Shown here piece after piece: positions 15,694 through 24,264 of a stretch of DNA of 64,000 nt (position 1 is its first letter; each line of letters begins with the position of its first letter). Origin of the DNA: Oscillospiraceae bacterium. GTDB lineage: Bacteria; Bacillota; Clostridia; Oscillospirales; Ruminococcaceae. The stretch covers positions 124,001 through 188,000 of the forward strand of contig JAFTTI010000008.1 in the NCBI GenBank assembly GCA_017466865.1. Reading direction: 5' to 3'. The position numbers were made by a program, and so were the translations under genes. Under the pieces are notes generated by a model. It was not told where the DNA came from, did not search any database, and worked only from the letters and a program-made list of their open reading frames with translations.

Positions 15694-17902
15694 TCGGCAA
15701 ACACTCTTTTCTCAACATATCTTTAAAACAACTGTATCTCAAAGTTTTTCGCTTATTTTCAATCATAGTTTCAAGCATTTCAGGAGTTCCAATTATAATA
15801 AGAATTTCTTTTGCTCTTGTAACTGCTGTATAAAGAAGATTTCTGTAATAGAGTTTATTCGAAACGCCGACGATCGAAAATATAACAGCAGGAAATTCGC
15901 TACCCTGACTTTTATGGACTGTAATTGCATAAGCGAGTTCAAGTTGTTCAAGCATATCGGTTGTATACTCAACAATTTTACCCTCGAAATCAATTGCAAT
16001 AATTCCCTCTCTTTTGCGTATTTCTGTTATAACACCAATATCCCCGTTATAAACGCCTGTTCCAACTTCATCGTCTTTTTTCCAGACAATATCGTAATTA
16101 TTACGTGTCTGCATAACTTTATCATTCTCACGGAATATATAAACAGGGCCCCTGATTTCGTTTTTTCCGAGTTTAGGCGGATTAATTTCAAGCTGTATTC
16201 TCTTATTGATTTCAACAGTACCCGCCGTCCCTTTTCTTGAAGGAGAAATAATCTGAATATCTGTTGTAGGGTTGTATTTATAAGCCTTTGGAAGTCTATG
16301 TTTATACAAATTCACAATTGTTTCAATAGTAATTTGTTCATTATCTCGCTGAAGAACAAAAAAATCTTTAGATGAATTATCAAGATCAGGCATCTCTCCA
16401 TTGACAATTCTATGCGCACTTGTAACAATACAGCTCTCTCTCGCTTGTCTGAATATTTCTGTAAGCTGAACAACAGTCATAGTTTTGCTATCAATAATAT
16501 CTTTAAGTAGATTTCCTGCACCAACTGACGGCAACTGGTCTGAATCTCCTACAAGTATAAGTTTGCAGGAAAGTTTTATTCCTCTTAACAATTCTGCAAA
16601 AAGAAGAGTATCAACCATAGACATCTCGTCCACTATAAGAACATCGCAATCAAGGGTATTCTGTTCGTTATGGATAAATTTCATTACACCTGAGCCATCA
16701 TCATAAGCAACTTCAAGCAGGCGATGAATAGTTTTAGCGGTATACCCGGTAAGATCTGATATTCGTTTTGCTGCTCTGCCTGTAGGCGCAGCAATTACAG
16801 CTTTAAGCCCTTGCTGTTCGTAAAGCGAAATTATAGCGTTAAGGGCTGTTGTTTTACCTGTTCCTGGACCTCCTGTAAGAATGAGAAATCCTTTTGATAA
16901 AGCAAGTGAAATTGCTTTTCTCTGTAACTCTTCATATTTAATACCATTTTCTTCTTCTACAAGGTCGATTGCGTTGTCAAATTCAGTCCCAGAATCAAGA
17001 AAAAATGCCTTCATAGCACTAAGACGAGAAACGATATAATTTTCGGCTATATAATAATCACTGAGATATGTAAAACATCTGTTATTTTTCTCATATTCGA
17101 TAAGATTTGCTTCATTGTATTCCTGTTCAAGTGCTTTATAAAAATCTTCTTCCGATATATCAAGAAATTCACAAGCAGTTTTTTGTAAAGTATCTGTAGG
17201 AAGGCAGGTATGTCCTGACTTTGCATTCTCATTAAGTATATATGTTATCCCTGCTTTTATTCTGTTTGGATTATCGGAGGGATATTCAAGTTTTCCAGCC
17301 ATTTCATCTGCTTTAACAAAATCAAGATCAACCCCAAAATCACATAGTGCATAAGGATTATCTTTAATAATATCAATAGAAAATTGTCCCCACTTTTTCC
17401 ACGCTTTAATAGCAATTGCGGGTGATATTCCAAAATCTTTGAGATAATCCATAAGTTTTCTCATTCCGAAAACACGTTGCAATTCTTGTCTTACTGTTTC
17501 AACTCTCTTTTTGGTAAATCCTTTTACTTTGGCGAGTTGTTCAGGATTATTTTCAATTATTTCAAGTGATTTTTCACCAAAGACATCGACTATATTCTTA
17601 GCAAGTGCCGGTCCTATTCCCTTTATTATTCCAGAAGAAAGATATTTCTGTATAGCATGAGCAGTTTCGGGCATTTTTCTCTCACAAATCAGTGCTTTAA
17701 ACTGAACACCATATTTCGGATTATTTACATATTCTCCTTCAAGAGAAAGTTCTTCTCCTTCATCAACATCTCCGATTTCGCCAACAACCGTAATGAGTGT
17801 ATTGTTAAAATCCAATTCTAAAATAACATATCCGTTTGATGGGTTTTTATACACTATTCCTTCAACAGTACCAGATATTTTTACTAATTCATTTTCTCCC
17901 AA
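15677..17902 (-). CDS. recD2: RecD2-type ATP-dependent DNA helicase
   Basis: 741-residue SF1B helicase (5'-3') that works without RecBC in DNA repair. The N-terminal third includes helix-hairpin-helix stretches (GIIKGIGPALAKNIVDVFG). The motor has Walker A LTGGPGTGKTT, Walker B DEMSMVD, motif III GDSDQLPSVG and motif VI-like AITVHKSQGSEFP. The start is a TTG at 17902 with AGGGTGAG upstream. It is paired with comF, which joins two DNA-processing functions on one transcript. Confidence 0.94.
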   Translation of the reverse strand: MGENELVKISGTVEGIVYKNPSNGYVILELDFNNTLITVVGEIGDVDEGEELSLEGEYVNNPKYGVQFKALICERKMPETAHAIQKYLSSGIIKGIGPALAKNIVDVFGEKSLEIIENNPEQLAKVKGFTKKRVETVRQELQRVFGMRKLMDYLKDFGISPAIAIKAWKKWGQFSIDIIKDNPYALCDFGVDLDFVKADEMAGKLEYPSDNPNRIKAGITYILNENAKSGHTCLPTDTLQKTACEFLDISEEDFYKALEQEYNEANLIEYEKNNRCFTYLSDYYIAENYIVSRLSAMKAFFLDSGTEFDNAIDLVEEENGIKYEELQRKAISLALSKGFLILTGGPGTGKTTALNAIISLYEQQGLKAVIAAPTGRAAKRISDLTGYTAKTIHRLLEVAYDDGSGVMKFIHNEQNTLDCDVLIVDEMSMVDTLLFAELLRGIKLSCKLILVGDSDQLPSVGAGNLLKDIIDSKTMTVVQLTEIFRQARESCIVTSAHRIVNGEMPDLDNSSKDFFVLQRDNEQITIETIVNLYKHRLPKAYKYNPTTDIQIISPSRKGTAGTVEINKRIQLEINPPKLGKNEIRGPVYIFRENDKVMQTRNNYDIVWKKDDEVGTGVYNGDIGVITEIRKREGIIAIDFEGKIVEYTTDMLEQLELAYAITVHKSQGSEFPAVIFSIVGVSNKLYYRNLLYTAVTRAKEILIIIGTPEMLETMIENKRKTLRYSCFKDMLRKECLPNEGSD

Positions 17903-17947
17903 ATTTTCTCACCCTCTTTCAAAATTTATTATAACAAATTAGTAAGA

Positions 17948-18283
17948 TTATTTCAATAAAACACTAATACACTCGGATAACTCCGAAATTGATATAAATT
18001 TTAATATATCATTATGTTTTATAATATTTTCACAGATTTTACATTGTTCTGTAGACAATCCTTTGTCAAGCAAAATCACTTTACATATGTCGATATTGCT
18101 ATTTTTAATCAATTCTATACGATATTTCAAATATATTTCAGAAAATTCTTCAGAATATAATGGAATAATTATTATAGAATCAAATTTATACTTATAAAAA
18201 ACTTTTTTATATGATATTTCTCTTATCAATAACACAAAACTAAGAATAGCTACTGTTATAATAAAACATAATAATAATTCCAT
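17948..18283 (-). CDS. Small single-pass membrane protein, unknown function
   Basis: 111 residues from the ATG at 18283, which follows GGAGATG; an upstream in-frame ATG at 18301 overlaps that ribosome site and is less likely. It has one N-terminal hydrophobic helix (LLLCFIITVAILSFVLLI), then a charged soluble domain. That domain contains IIIIPLYSEEF and the VILLDKGLSTEQCKICENI stretch. The alternating strand-helix pattern resembles the first half of a small Rossmann-type or glycosyltransferase-A-like fold, but this is only a visual impression. It lies between recD2 and the pnp terminator. Confidence 0.6.
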   Translation of the reverse strand: MELLLCFIITVAILSFVLLIREISYKKVFYKYKFDSIIIIPLYSEEFSEIYLKYRIELIKNSNIDICKVILLDKGLSTEQCKICENIIKHNDILKFISISELSECISVLLK

Positions 18284-18340
18284 AAAATCATCTCCATACA
18301 ATTCATATTATAAAATATGAAAACGGAAATAATATGACAC

Positions 18341-18372
18341 AAAACGCTGTATCCTAATGAATACAGCGTTTT
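18341..18372. terminator. Terminator downstream of pnp
   Basis: AAAACGCTGTAT (18341-18352) and its complement (18361-18372) form a 12-bp stem with an 8-base loop, ending in TTTT on the minus strand. Confidence 0.85.
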
Positions 18373-18376
18373 ATAA

Positions 18377-20491
18377 TTATTGATGATTTTTCTTTGCCTC
18401 GATATCAGCAAGAGCATCTTTTCTCGAAAGATTAATTCTTCCCTGTGAGTCAATTTCCATAACCTTAACAACGATCTGATCTCCGATGTTCACAACATCT
18501 TCTACCTTTTCCACTCTCTGATTATCGAGTTTTGAAATATGAACAAGTCCATCCTTACCAGGAGCAATTTCAACAAACGCACCGAAATTCATTATACGAA
18601 CAACCTTACCTCTGTAAATTGCACCAACTTCAGGATCATTAGCGATTGTTTCAACAATCTGAAGAGCCATTTTAGCCTTTTCGCCATCAATACCAGAAAT
18701 AAATACATTTCCATCTTCGGAAATATCAATCTTAACTTCGCAATCAGCCTGAATTTTCTGGATAACCTTTCCGCCCTGACCGATAACTTCACGAATCTTT
18801 TCAGGGTTAATCTTTGTCTGAAGCATCTTAGGAGCATATTTGCTTACTTCCTCACGAGGTTCAGGAATAGCCTTGAGCATAATTTCATCAAGAATATAAA
18901 GTCTTGCTTTGCGTGTCTTTTCGAATGCTTCTTTAATAATATCCATTGTAAGACCATCAACCTTGATATCAACCTGAATTGCTGTGATACCATTGTGTGT
19001 ACCGCCAACCTTAAAGTCCATATCGCCAAAGAAGTCTTCAAGTCCCTGAATGTCAACCATTGTCATGAAGCTTCCGTCTTCACGAGTAATAAGTCCGCAA
19101 GAAATACCTGCAACAGGAGCCTTTATAGGAACCCCCGCGTCCATGAGTGCGAGAGTTGAACCACAGATTGAACCCTGTGATGTTGAACCGTTTGAAGAAA
19201 GAACTTCGGAAACAAGTCTGAATGCATATGGGAAATCTTCAACATCGGGAATTACAGGAGCAAGTGCTCTTTCAGCAAGTGCACCATGTCCGATTTCACG
19301 ACGACCAGGTCCTCTTGAAGGCTTTGTTTCACCAACTGAGTAACTGGGGAAATTATAATGATGCATATATCTCTTTGTTTCTTCTTCATCGATACCATCA
19401 ATTCTCTGTGATTCACTTACAGGACCAAGAGTTGCAATTGTGAGAACCTGAGTCTGTCCACGAGTAAATACACCTGAACCATGAACCCTGGGAAGAACAC
19501 CTACTTCAGCAGCAAGAGGTCTGATTTCGTCAATCTTTCTTCCGTCAACACGTTTGCCTTCATAAAGCCAGTTTCTTACTATCTTCTTCTGAAGTTTATA
19601 GATGCATTCATCGATCATGCCAATCTGTTCGGGATACTTTTCATCGAATTCAGCATGAATTTCATCAACGATAGGAGCAAGTCTTGCTTCACGGATGTTC
19701 TTATCGTTTGTATCGAGTGCATATTTTACCTTTTCTTCGGCAAAATCAGCAATAGCATCAAATAAATCGTGATCAACATCCATTGATTCGAATTCAAATT
19801 TCTTCTTGCCGATCTGTGACTGAATATCACTGATAAACGCAACAATCTTCTTGATTTCATCATGACCTGCCTGAAGTGCGTTAAGCATTGTATCTTCAGG
19901 AACCTGATTAGCACCTGCTTCGATCATAACAATCTTTTCCATTGTTCCTGCAACAGTAAGGTTAAGATCTGTCTTCGCTCTCTGTTCGAGAGTAGGATTG
20001 AGTACAATTTCTCCATCAACAAGGCCTACTGAAATACCGCCGATAGGTCCGTTCCAAGGAATATCAGAAATTGAAATAGCGATAGATGTAGCGATAAGAC
20101 CTGTGATTTCAGGTGAACAATCAGGATCAACCGCAAGAACTGTCATTACAACAGATACATCATTTCTCATATCCTTAGGGAAAAGAGGTCTGATAGGGCG
20201 GTCAACCATACGTGATGTAAGGATTGCCTTTTCAGAAGGTTTACCTTCTCTCTTCATAAATGATCCAGGGATTTTTCCTACTGCATAAAGCTTTTCTTCA
20301 TAATCTACTGAAAGAGGGAAAAAGTCAACTCCTTCACGTGGCTTAGGACTTGCTGTAACATTAGCCATTACAACTGTTTCACCATATCTTACCCAACATG
20401 AACCGCTTGAAAGTTCACATGTTTTGCCTGTTTCTACAACAAGCTTTCTACCTGCATAGGTTGTTTCGAATACTCTGTAGTTTTCAAACAT
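18377..20491 (-). CDS. pnp: Polyribonucleotide nucleotidyltransferase (PNPase)
   Basis: 704-residue phosphorolytic 3'-5' exoribonuclease, a main RNA-decay enzyme. It has two RNase PH-like halves; the second holds GRREIGHGALAERAL and the phosphate-binding SNGSTSQGSICG. Then come a KH domain (IREVIGQGGKVIQKIQ) and a C-terminal S1 domain (IMNFGAFVEIAPGKDGLVHI). The start is the ATG at 20491 behind AAAGGAGG; longer in-frame readings to 20533 run through the leader. It follows rpsO, the usual bacterial order, with a weak hairpin between them. Confidence 0.97.
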   Translation of the reverse strand: MFENYRVFETTYAGRKLVVETGKTCELSSGSCWVRYGETVVMANVTASPKPREGVDFFPLSVDYEEKLYAVGKIPGSFMKREGKPSEKAILTSRMVDRPIRPLFPKDMRNDVSVVMTVLAVDPDCSPEITGLIATSIAISISDIPWNGPIGGISVGLVDGEIVLNPTLEQRAKTDLNLTVAGTMEKIVMIEAGANQVPEDTMLNALQAGHDEIKKIVAFISDIQSQIGKKKFEFESMDVDHDLFDAIADFAEEKVKYALDTNDKNIREARLAPIVDEIHAEFDEKYPEQIGMIDECIYKLQKKIVRNWLYEGKRVDGRKIDEIRPLAAEVGVLPRVHGSGVFTRGQTQVLTIATLGPVSESQRIDGIDEEETKRYMHHYNFPSYSVGETKPSRGPGRREIGHGALAERALAPVIPDVEDFPYAFRLVSEVLSSNGSTSQGSICGSTLALMDAGVPIKAPVAGISCGLITREDGSFMTMVDIQGLEDFFGDMDFKVGGTHNGITAIQVDIKVDGLTMDIIKEAFEKTRKARLYILDEIMLKAIPEPREEVSKYAPKMLQTKINPEKIREVIGQGGKVIQKIQADCEVKIDISEDGNVFISGIDGEKAKMALQIVETIANDPEVGAIYRGKVVRIMNFGAFVEIAPGKDGLVHISKLDNQRVEKVEDVVNIGDQIVVKVMEIDSQGRINLSRKDALADIEAKKNHQ

Positions 20492-20494
20492 TTT

Positions 20495-20526
20495 AACTGC
20501 CTCCTTTTTATTTTCCGGCAGCAGTT
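20495..20526 (-). promoter_or_regulatory. Inverted repeat around the pnp ribosome binding site
   Basis: In the mRNA AACTGCTGCC (20526 down to 20517) can pair with GGCAGTT (20501 to 20495), in register either as AACTGC/GCAGTT or as CTGCC/GGCAG. The AAGGAGG site lies in the loop or partly in the stem. PNPase leaders are autoregulated in enterobacteria by a leader hairpin; a similar role here is inference. Confidence 0.4.
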
Positions 20527-20601
20527 TTAGCAATAAACTCTATGGTTTTTAAAAAACCACACAATTTAATGCTAATTTCTACTGCCTAAACTAACGCTAA
20601 A

Positions 20602-20629
20602 AGGCAGAAGGGAAAATCCCCGACTGCCT
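20602..20629 (-). terminator. Weak hairpin or partial terminator between rpsO and pnp
   Basis: On the minus strand AGGCAG-TC-GGGGA pairs with TCCC-TT-CTGCCT, followed by only four T residues. It probably gives partial termination or RNA processing, so pnp can be read through from rpsO. Confidence 0.55.
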
Positions 20630-20645
20630 CTTAGAAAAGTTATTC

Positions 20646-20912
20646 TTACTTACGAATTCCGAGCTTTTCAATTATAGCACGGTATCTGTTAATATCCTTC
20701 TTCTGAAGATAATTGAGAAGGTTTCTTCTATGACCTACCATCTTAAAGAGACCTCTTCTTGAATGGTTGTCATTCTTGTGTGTTCTGAGGTGATCTGTAA
20801 GATCATTAATTCTCTTTGTGAGAATTGCAATCTGTACCTCAGGTGAACCTGTGTCATTTTCGTTGATCTTGTTTGCCGCGATAACAGCAGCTTTTTCTTC
20901 TTTGAGCATCAT
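20646..20912 (-). CDS. rpsO: 30S ribosomal protein S15
   Basis: 88-residue primary binder of 16S rRNA in the small subunit platform. It matches S15 end to end: [16 protein letters not shown], then [18 protein letters not shown] and [15 protein letters not shown], the 16S-binding region. ATG at 20912 (a second ATG follows directly) sits behind AAAGGGGTG. It has its own promoter with a leader of about 115 bases and precedes pnp. Confidence 0.97.
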   Translation of the reverse strand: MMLKEEKAAVIAANKINENDTGSPEVQIAILTKRINDLTDHLRTHKNDNHSRRGLFKMVGHRRNLLNYLQKKDINRYRAIIEKLGIRK

Positions 20913-20974
20913 TTTAAATGCACCCCTTTATAAATATTTATTTACCAAAAACTTAGAAAAAGGTGGGTTAAACT

Positions 20975-20986
20975 CCGAAAAATCGG
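20975..20986 (-). promoter_or_regulatory. Hairpin in the rpsO leader
   Basis: CCGA-loop-TCGG within the 115-base leader between the promoter and rpsO. S15 represses its own mRNA in several bacteria through unrelated leader structures. Whether this short hairpin belongs to such an element cannot be decided by eye. Confidence 0.3.
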
Positions 20987-21033
20987 CTTATTCCTAAATC
21001 CAAGTAGTCAGTATGCAAAACACTTGCTTAATC

Positions 21034-21062
21034 ATTATATCACATCTAAATATATTTGTAAA
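21034..21062 (-). promoter_or_regulatory. Promoter of rpsO-pnp
   Basis: Minus strand TTTACA (21057-21062) and TATAAT (21034-21039), 17-base spacer. Transcription should begin near 21027. Confidence 0.8.
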
Positions 21063-21068
21063 GCCTTT

Positions 21069-21911
21069 TTAAGAAATTGTTTTTTTATTTTTCCCTGATT
21101 TTTTAGCCTTCACAATAGGTGTTTCTTCCCCACCCTTGTCTTTAAACACAGGTGAGTCCTGCATTCCTTCCGGTTTAAGATAATCATACTCAGGATTATC
21201 CTTACCGATTGCCTTATAATATGGTTCGATAATATATTTCTGAACAAACGGGTAACAAATAAAGGAAGCAATAAGCCCCGCTAAAGACTGAGAAATCAAA
21301 ATATTAAACGACAATATCAGAAGATTTCCTATATGCATAAACAAAACAACAGGAAGTCCTATAATGATTATAGACAAAACTGAAGCAAGAATTCCTCTCC
21401 AACCCGATACTATTGTAAGGATAAAAGCGTTCTTTAAAATGTCCTTAACCGAAAGTTTGATAGTTGACGCCATAAGAAAAGCAAAAAAAGCAGATGCAAG
21501 TACTATCAGCCCCACAATAAGAGTTACTACCATAAGAACTTTATACAAATCACTTTCTCCCATAGATTCAGGATATATATACATTCCTATAGCAATACCG
21601 CCTAATGCAATAAAGTAAATAACTCCCAAAGGAAATGAAACCTTGAAATCCTCCTTGAAACTTTTCCAAAAATCACTCCATATAAAAGCATTTTTTTCAA
21701 TAGAATAATTCTTCAGAACTTTAAAGGCAGCAGCTGTTGCAGGCCCAATCGTAAAAATCGGAATACAGAAAATTCCATATATAAGATTTATCAAAATAAG
21801 ATTCCAAAATTTTCTTCCGAATACTTCAAAGAAAATTCTTATTCTGCTTTTTTTAGGTCCGTTTTTAGAGACACCAGAACCTGACTTCTGATAGTTATAA
21901 AATAATCCCAT
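21069..21911 (-). CDS. YesL-like (DUF624) membrane protein
   Basis: 280-residue polytopic membrane protein with five or six hydrophobic segments. The N-terminal part fits the YesL/DUF624 pattern: a short basic start, FGRKFWNLILINLIYG, then GIFCIPIFTIGPATAAAFKV. In Bacillus and relatives such proteins lie beside sugar transporters and carbohydrate enzymes; the role is unclear. Here no sugar genes are near. The C-terminus is a lysine-rich, soluble tail. A GGAG site precedes the ATG at 21911. The next gene upstream is a SpoIIM-like membrane protein. Confidence 0.8.
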   Translation of the reverse strand: MGLFYNYQKSGSGVSKNGPKKSRIRIFFEVFGRKFWNLILINLIYGIFCIPIFTIGPATAAAFKVLKNYSIEKNAFIWSDFWKSFKEDFKVSFPLGVIYFIALGGIAIGMYIYPESMGESDLYKVLMVVTLIVGLIVLASAFFAFLMASTIKLSVKDILKNAFILTIVSGWRGILASVLSIIIIGLPVVLFMHIGNLLILSFNILISQSLAGLIASFICYPFVQKYIIEPYYKAIGKDNPEYDYLKPEGMQDSPVFKDKGGEETPIVKAKKSGKNKKTIS

Positions 21912-21959
21912 TTGTTTTACACTCCACTTTAAAAAGAAAAATATTAATACCGATTTTAT

Positions 21960-22568
21960 TTATCCTATAAGAATCAAAAATATTGACTGAAACAAGGATA
22001 ACAGAATAATTATAGCAAAAAGTATAGCAAATTTCAATAGGTATAATCTTATGTTTTGACTAAAATCATCTTCGATTTTCCCACCAACCATAAGTTTAAA
22101 ATACTTGTTTGAAAGTCTCATTCCCTCTTTCGAAGCTAAAACAAGAACAAATGTCGAAACAACAGCATCCATTATAATATGTAAAAGCGTTGGAAACCAA
22201 TTTGTTATATTTGGATAAGAGTAAACAGCAGAAATGAGAACTCCTACATCAATTCCTTTGTAAAATAAAATCAATATACACATAGGATGACCTATCGAAC
22301 ACATTCCTGACATAAAAATAATAGCTATAAGGATTGTATTTTTAAAAATAGAATTTAAAAAGCAACCCCAAAACGATATTGGTTTAATGTCAATATAAAA
22401 AGAATCAGCGATAGAAAATGTTTCAACAAAATCTATCGCCGATATTTCGCGATAATATAATGAACCAATAAACGCACCTATAAGCACTATACTCACGAGG
22501 ACAGTAAAAAACACATCTCCCGAAACGCGTATAGAACGATATTTTGATTTTTTATTCATTATTTTCAT
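21960..22568 (-). CDS. spoIIM: SpoIIM-like (stage II sporulation protein M family) membrane protein
   Basis: 202-residue protein with about five membrane helices. The core FKNTILIAIIFMSG, then HPMCILILFYKGIDVGVL, matches the FKNT...G...P...F.KG pattern of SpoIIM, which together with SpoIID and SpoIIP degrades septal peptidoglycan during engulfment. The start chosen is the ATG at 22568: AAGGAG lies 9 bases upstream, while the ATG at 22574 is only 3 bases from it. Both lie in a perfect 14-bp inverted repeat. A more general DUF95-type membrane protein is the alternative. Confidence 0.75.
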   Translation of the reverse strand: MKIMNKKSKYRSIRVSGDVFFTVLVSIVLIGAFIGSLYYREISAIDFVETFSIADSFYIDIKPISFWGCFLNSIFKNTILIAIIFMSGMCSIGHPMCILILFYKGIDVGVLISAVYSYPNITNWFPTLLHIIMDAVVSTFVLVLASKEGMRLSNKYFKLMVGGKIEDDFSQNIRLYLLKFAILFAIIILLSLFQSIFLILIG

Positions 22569-22609
22569 AATCATATACTCCTTGTCCTTTTTTATGAGTA
22601 TATGATTAT
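22567..22609 (-). promoter_or_regulatory. Perfect 14-bp inverted repeat across the spoIIM leader, ribosome site and start
   Basis: ATAATCATATACTC (22567-22580) and GAGTATATGATTAT (22596-22609) are exact complements with a 15-base spacer. In the mRNA one arm contains GAG of the ribosome site and touches the start codon. The other arm overlaps a TATAAT-like hexamer (22605-22610). Confidence 0.7.
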
Positions 22610-22625
22610 AGTTTGTAAAAAAGAC

Positions 22626-23429
22626 TTATTTAGAAAGTTCATAAGCACGTTCTGTGCAGGATTTACAACACTTTCCGACAATTTCTGTAAGATTTCCTTT
22701 ATAAAGTTCATCCAACCCTCTAAGTGTTGTTCCTCCTGGAGAAGAAACCATCTTTATGAGTTCATCTATTGAATATCCACTATTTGCTATCATTTTAGCA
22801 GAACCAATAAGCGACTTGCAAAACAATGTTTTGGCTGTTTCTTCAGAAATATCAACAGATTTGGCATAATCAATAAATCCTTTTGCAAAAAGATATATAA
22901 AAGCAGGGCTACTTCCGTTTATCGCTATAATTTCTTTCATTTTATTTTCCGAAACAACAGCTGTTTCTCCACCCGCGCCAAAAATATCGCACACGAATCC
23001 AAATTCTTCATCTGTTGCAGGAATTACTTTAGCAAGAGCGGTCGCTCCTTCACCAAGAAGAAACGGCGTATTAGGCATAACAAGTACAACTTTTGCATCA
23101 GACAGAGTTTTTGATTTTATATATTCACCTGTTATTCCTGCTGCAATAGAAACAATAACATGTTCTTCTGTAAAATATTTTCCATAAATATCAAGCACTT
23201 CATCAAACATCTGTGGTTTAATAGCAAGAAAGACATATTTACACTCACGAATTAAAAACTCTGTATTCGAAGTAGCAGTAACTCCTATCTCTTCGAGTGA
23301 TTTAAGTTTATTTTCATCAACATCTGTTGCATAAATAGAAATCTCCTCGGAAAGTCCGCTATTTACAATTCCGTGCATAATAGCAGTTCCCATATTTCCG
23401 GCTCCTATAAAACCTACATTTACTTTCAT
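22626..23429 (-). CDS. proC: Pyrroline-5-carboxylate reductase
   Basis: Last step of proline synthesis, NAD(P)H-dependent, cytoplasmic. 267 residues with the N-terminal Rossmann motif GFIGAGNMGTAIM, the middle VVSIAAGITG and VMPNTPFLLGEG, and the C-terminal signature VSSPGGTTLRGLDEL. The ATG at 23429 overlaps the folT stop by 4 bases, so proC is translated from the riboswitch-controlled transcript. It is of ordinary length and complete. Confidence 0.95.
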   Translation of the reverse strand: MKVNVGFIGAGNMGTAIMHGIVNSGLSEEISIYATDVDENKLKSLEEIGVTATSNTEFLIRECKYVFLAIKPQMFDEVLDIYGKYFTEEHVIVSIAAGITGEYIKSKTLSDAKVVLVMPNTPFLLGEGATALAKVIPATDEEFGFVCDIFGAGGETAVVSENKMKEIIAINGSSPAFIYLFAKGFIDYAKSVDISEETAKTLFCKSLIGSAKMIANSGYSIDELIKMVSSPGGTTLRGLDELYKGNLTEIVGKCCKSCTERAYELSK

Positions 23430-24073
23430 AATAAATCCTCCGATTTTTTATTAACGACAACTTTCTTTTTGAAATTTTTAGCAACTCTATTATACGCAGT
23501 AAGAGCAGCAGGCAGCACAACTATCAGAATTATAAAATCCAACGGAAGTTCTGCAAGATTTTTAGGCAATCTGAAAGATGTCCACAACCATGTTAAAAAC
23601 ATATCCCAAGCATTTTTATCCGCGGTAAAAATGCTGAAATCCTTATTTATATATAATGAATAAAGAAAATACGAATTCAAACATATATTACAAAGTATTA
23701 CTGCGATACCTCTTGCAAGTATAATCATAATCAAGCTTATCTTATCACGATAAAGAAAGCATCCATAGATCACCCCTGTCAAAAGGACTACAGCCGCAAG
23801 TTGAGGGCTATATCCTCTCGCACCTCTGTTATCAATAATATATCCTATAATGTCAAGCGCAACTGCTGACATACCAGAAACAACAGGTCCGTAAAGCATA
23901 GCAATAACACACAGCGGAACAAATGTAAAAATAATTCTAAGATCGGGTGTGATATGAATCGCAAGAGATCTTATTGCAACTGCCATCGCAAGTAAAATGC
24001 CCGTTGTTGTTATAGTACGGAGATCTTTAAGACTTTCAGCAGATCTCTTAAACATAGAAAAAAAGCTATTCAT
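23426..24073 (-). CDS. folT: Folate-type ECF transporter substrate-binding (S) subunit
   Basis: 215 residues with about six hydrophobic segments and a basic C-terminus. The sequence RTITTTGILLAMAVAIRSL, with IIFTFVPLCVIAMLYGPVVSG behind it, fits ECF S components, which dock on a shared EcfAA'T energy module. The upstream THF riboswitch makes folate the best substrate call, as FolT. The ribosome site AAGGAGG is 7 bases ahead of the ATG. The energy module is not in this window. Confidence 0.88.
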   Translation of the reverse strand: MNSFFSMFKRSAESLKDLRTITTTGILLAMAVAIRSLAIHITPDLRIIFTFVPLCVIAMLYGPVVSGMSAVALDIIGYIIDNRGARGYSPQLAAVVLLTGVIYGCFLYRDKISLIMIILARGIAVILCNICLNSYFLYSLYINKDFSIFTADKNAWDMFLTWLWTSFRLPKNLAELPLDFIILIVVLPAALTAYNRVAKNFKKKVVVNKKSEDLL

Positions 24074-24089
24074 TTATAATCCTCCTTGT

Positions 24090-24143
24090 AATTATGCTGT
24101 GTGCATAATACCGAGCCACTTAAATGAACAGCTTCTATTATGC
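24090..24143 (-). promoter_or_regulatory. Mutually exclusive repeats downstream of the THF aptamer
   Basis: Three related 8-base elements lie between aptamer and folT. In mRNA order: GCATAATA (24143-24136), TATTATGC (24110-24103) and GCATAATT (24097-24090). The middle one can pair with either neighbour. The last lies 2 bases before the ribosome site region, so the choice of pairing could act as the expression platform. Confidence 0.55.
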
Positions 24144-24251
24144 ATCAGCGGGATGCGAAAATCACACCGCAAATTTCTTGGCGAAATCTTTCGTTCAATC
24201 GGCAACTCCCCGTCCGGCTGACACTTCACGCGTGATTTTCTACTCTGACTG
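24143..24251 (-). ncRNA. Tetrahydrofolate (THF) riboswitch
   Basis: The minus strand shows the conserved THF aptamer elements in order: CAGAGTAG, GCGTGAAGTG, CCGGACGGGGAGTTGCCG, GAACGAAA, GCGGTG and GCATCCCGCTGATGC. They precede folT, the usual partner. The element begins only 14 bases after the pfkA stop codon, so its promoter must lie within pfkA or the RNA arises by read-through. Binding of reduced folates is expected to lower folT-proC expression. Confidence 0.92.
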
Positions 24252-24264
24252 CTAAATTTTAAAA

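Noticed and set aside
18539-19159. A 206-codon open frame on the plus strand across pnp
   Set aside because: Antisense to PNPase, without ribosome site or recognisable protein.
23997-24221. A plus-strand open frame across the folT leader
   Set aside because: It runs over the THF riboswitch and the folT start on the other strand, and has no start signals.
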